In this document: positions 35,336 through 35,982 of the stretch, one piece after another | How positions within the stretch are numbered: position 1 is the stretch's first letter | How the letters are laid out: every line of letters begins with the position of its first letter | Assembly: GCA_938007995.1 (NCBI GenBank) | Contig: CALLLW010000050.1 | Span: 1-35,982 of the forward strand | Origin: an uncultured Granulosicoccaceae bacterium | GTDB lineage: Bacteria > Pseudomonadota > Gammaproteobacteria > Granulosicoccales > Granulosicoccaceae | DNA: 35,982 bases | Reading direction: 5' to 3' | Notes under the pieces: model-generated | The model's input: the letters and a program-made list of their open reading frames with translations, nothing else | Databases searched by the model: none | Told to the model about the DNA's origin: nothing | Position numbers and translations under genes: made by a program

Positions 35336-35982
35336 CGGCAGTGTCTGGCGAGTTGGCTCAGCGGAATGGTAGCACAGACCTTATTCCAAACTTCAGCATA
35401 TGTTATTGCAAGTTACAGATGTCTCCACTCAAATTACTTACAAATGTCCCTCTCAATCCACCGTCCTCGAATCTCCAACACCAAATACTGAATAATTAGT
35501 GTCGGGGTACGTCAGGCGAGTGCCAGCCAAAAAGCGGTTACTTGGGGTGGGCTTGCGTCTGTCGACAAGGCAATGATCCACGGGAATATCACTGCGTTAT
35601 AATTGAATTGTCAATTCAGCAGCTGTCGGCCATTAGCCGTCAAACACTTGGATCAGTAATACGTCCGCTTACGCTATTTTCAGGGTTGCTTAACACTTCT
35701 CCTTTCACCATGCAGTTTGCGACCATTTTGAGAACTTAGTGTTAAGTATTTGTTAAGAGTAGTGACGTATTCGGTCGCTAGACCAATGCCAATAGCTCAC
35801 TATTCGCCGCAGAAGGTTAGTAAGCGCTCGATGCACCACATCATTGCAAAAACATAGAGGCAGCCGGAAAGTACTCGCTCCGATCCAAAGTGAGTAAACC
35901 GAATGCCCCACAGACAAAGCCGAAGCGCTGATCAATGGAAAGCGCTGATAGCTGAATACGAGCAGAGTGACGAGACCATGGA
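35336..35982. other. Gene-free end of window
   Basis: No supported gene in 647 bases. A tRNA-5'-half-like stretch lies at 35347-35375 (see findings). AGCGCTGAT occurs twice, 17 bases apart (35924 and 35941). No other structure recognised. Confidence 0.45.

Overview
The window is about 36 kb of a Gram-negative chromosome, most likely a marine-type gammaproteobacterium. This rests on gene content (kbl-tdh pair, RutR-type regulation, lipoproteins and an OmpA-type envelope protein, an LpxR-like lipid A deacylase, NADP-type glutamate dehydrogenase). No rRNA gene is present to fix the taxon, so the genus is not assigned.

Layout. (1) 1-6048: the 3' part of a giant calcium-binding repeat protein (thrombospondin type 3-like Asp/Gly repeats, C-terminal sorting-like tail), overlapping by ATGA an OmpA-family lipoprotein, then a strong terminator. 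(2) 6099-6585: a structured non-coding stretch resembling the 5' domain of a group II intron, with no intron protein. (3) 6586-8825: kbl-tdh, threonine to glycine plus acetyl-CoA; Tdh has lost all four structural-zinc cysteines. (4) 8826-19262: a complete reductive pyrimidine catabolic locus: preT, preA, a divergent RutR-like TetR regulator, beta-ureidopropionase, dihydropyrimidinase, and a four-gene NMT1/THI5-type ABC importer. A near-perfect RutR operator lies 46 bases before preT, behind five copies of a 13-bp tandem repeat. (5) 19312-20590: an EamA transporter and a DUF1059 protein. (6) 20591-28519: a gene-poor region of about 8 kb with a stand-alone receiver protein, a lipoprotein alpha/beta hydrolase, an NtrC-like regulator whose AAA+ domain is degenerate, a small acidic membrane protein, one unknown protein and a creA pseudogene. 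(7) 28520-32989: a TPP enzyme of the acetolactate-synthase type, an aldehyde dehydrogenase and glutamate dehydrogenase, which may together form a glutamate/2-oxoglutarate to succinate route. (8) 33352-35982: LpxR-like lipid A deacylase, a Uma2 protein and a gene-free end.

How they work together. In the pyrimidine locus the importer probably brings in pyrimidines or related compounds, PreTA reduces uracil/thymine, dihydropyrimidinase opens the ring, and the M20-type amidohydrolase releases beta-alanine or beta-aminoisobutyrate, CO2 and ammonia, under the RutR-like repressor. The most noteworthy points are the RutR box, the zinc-less Tdh, the degenerate AAA+ regulator, the TPP enzyme/ALDH/GDH cluster, the creA pseudogene and the nested 285/288-bp repeats of the giant protein.
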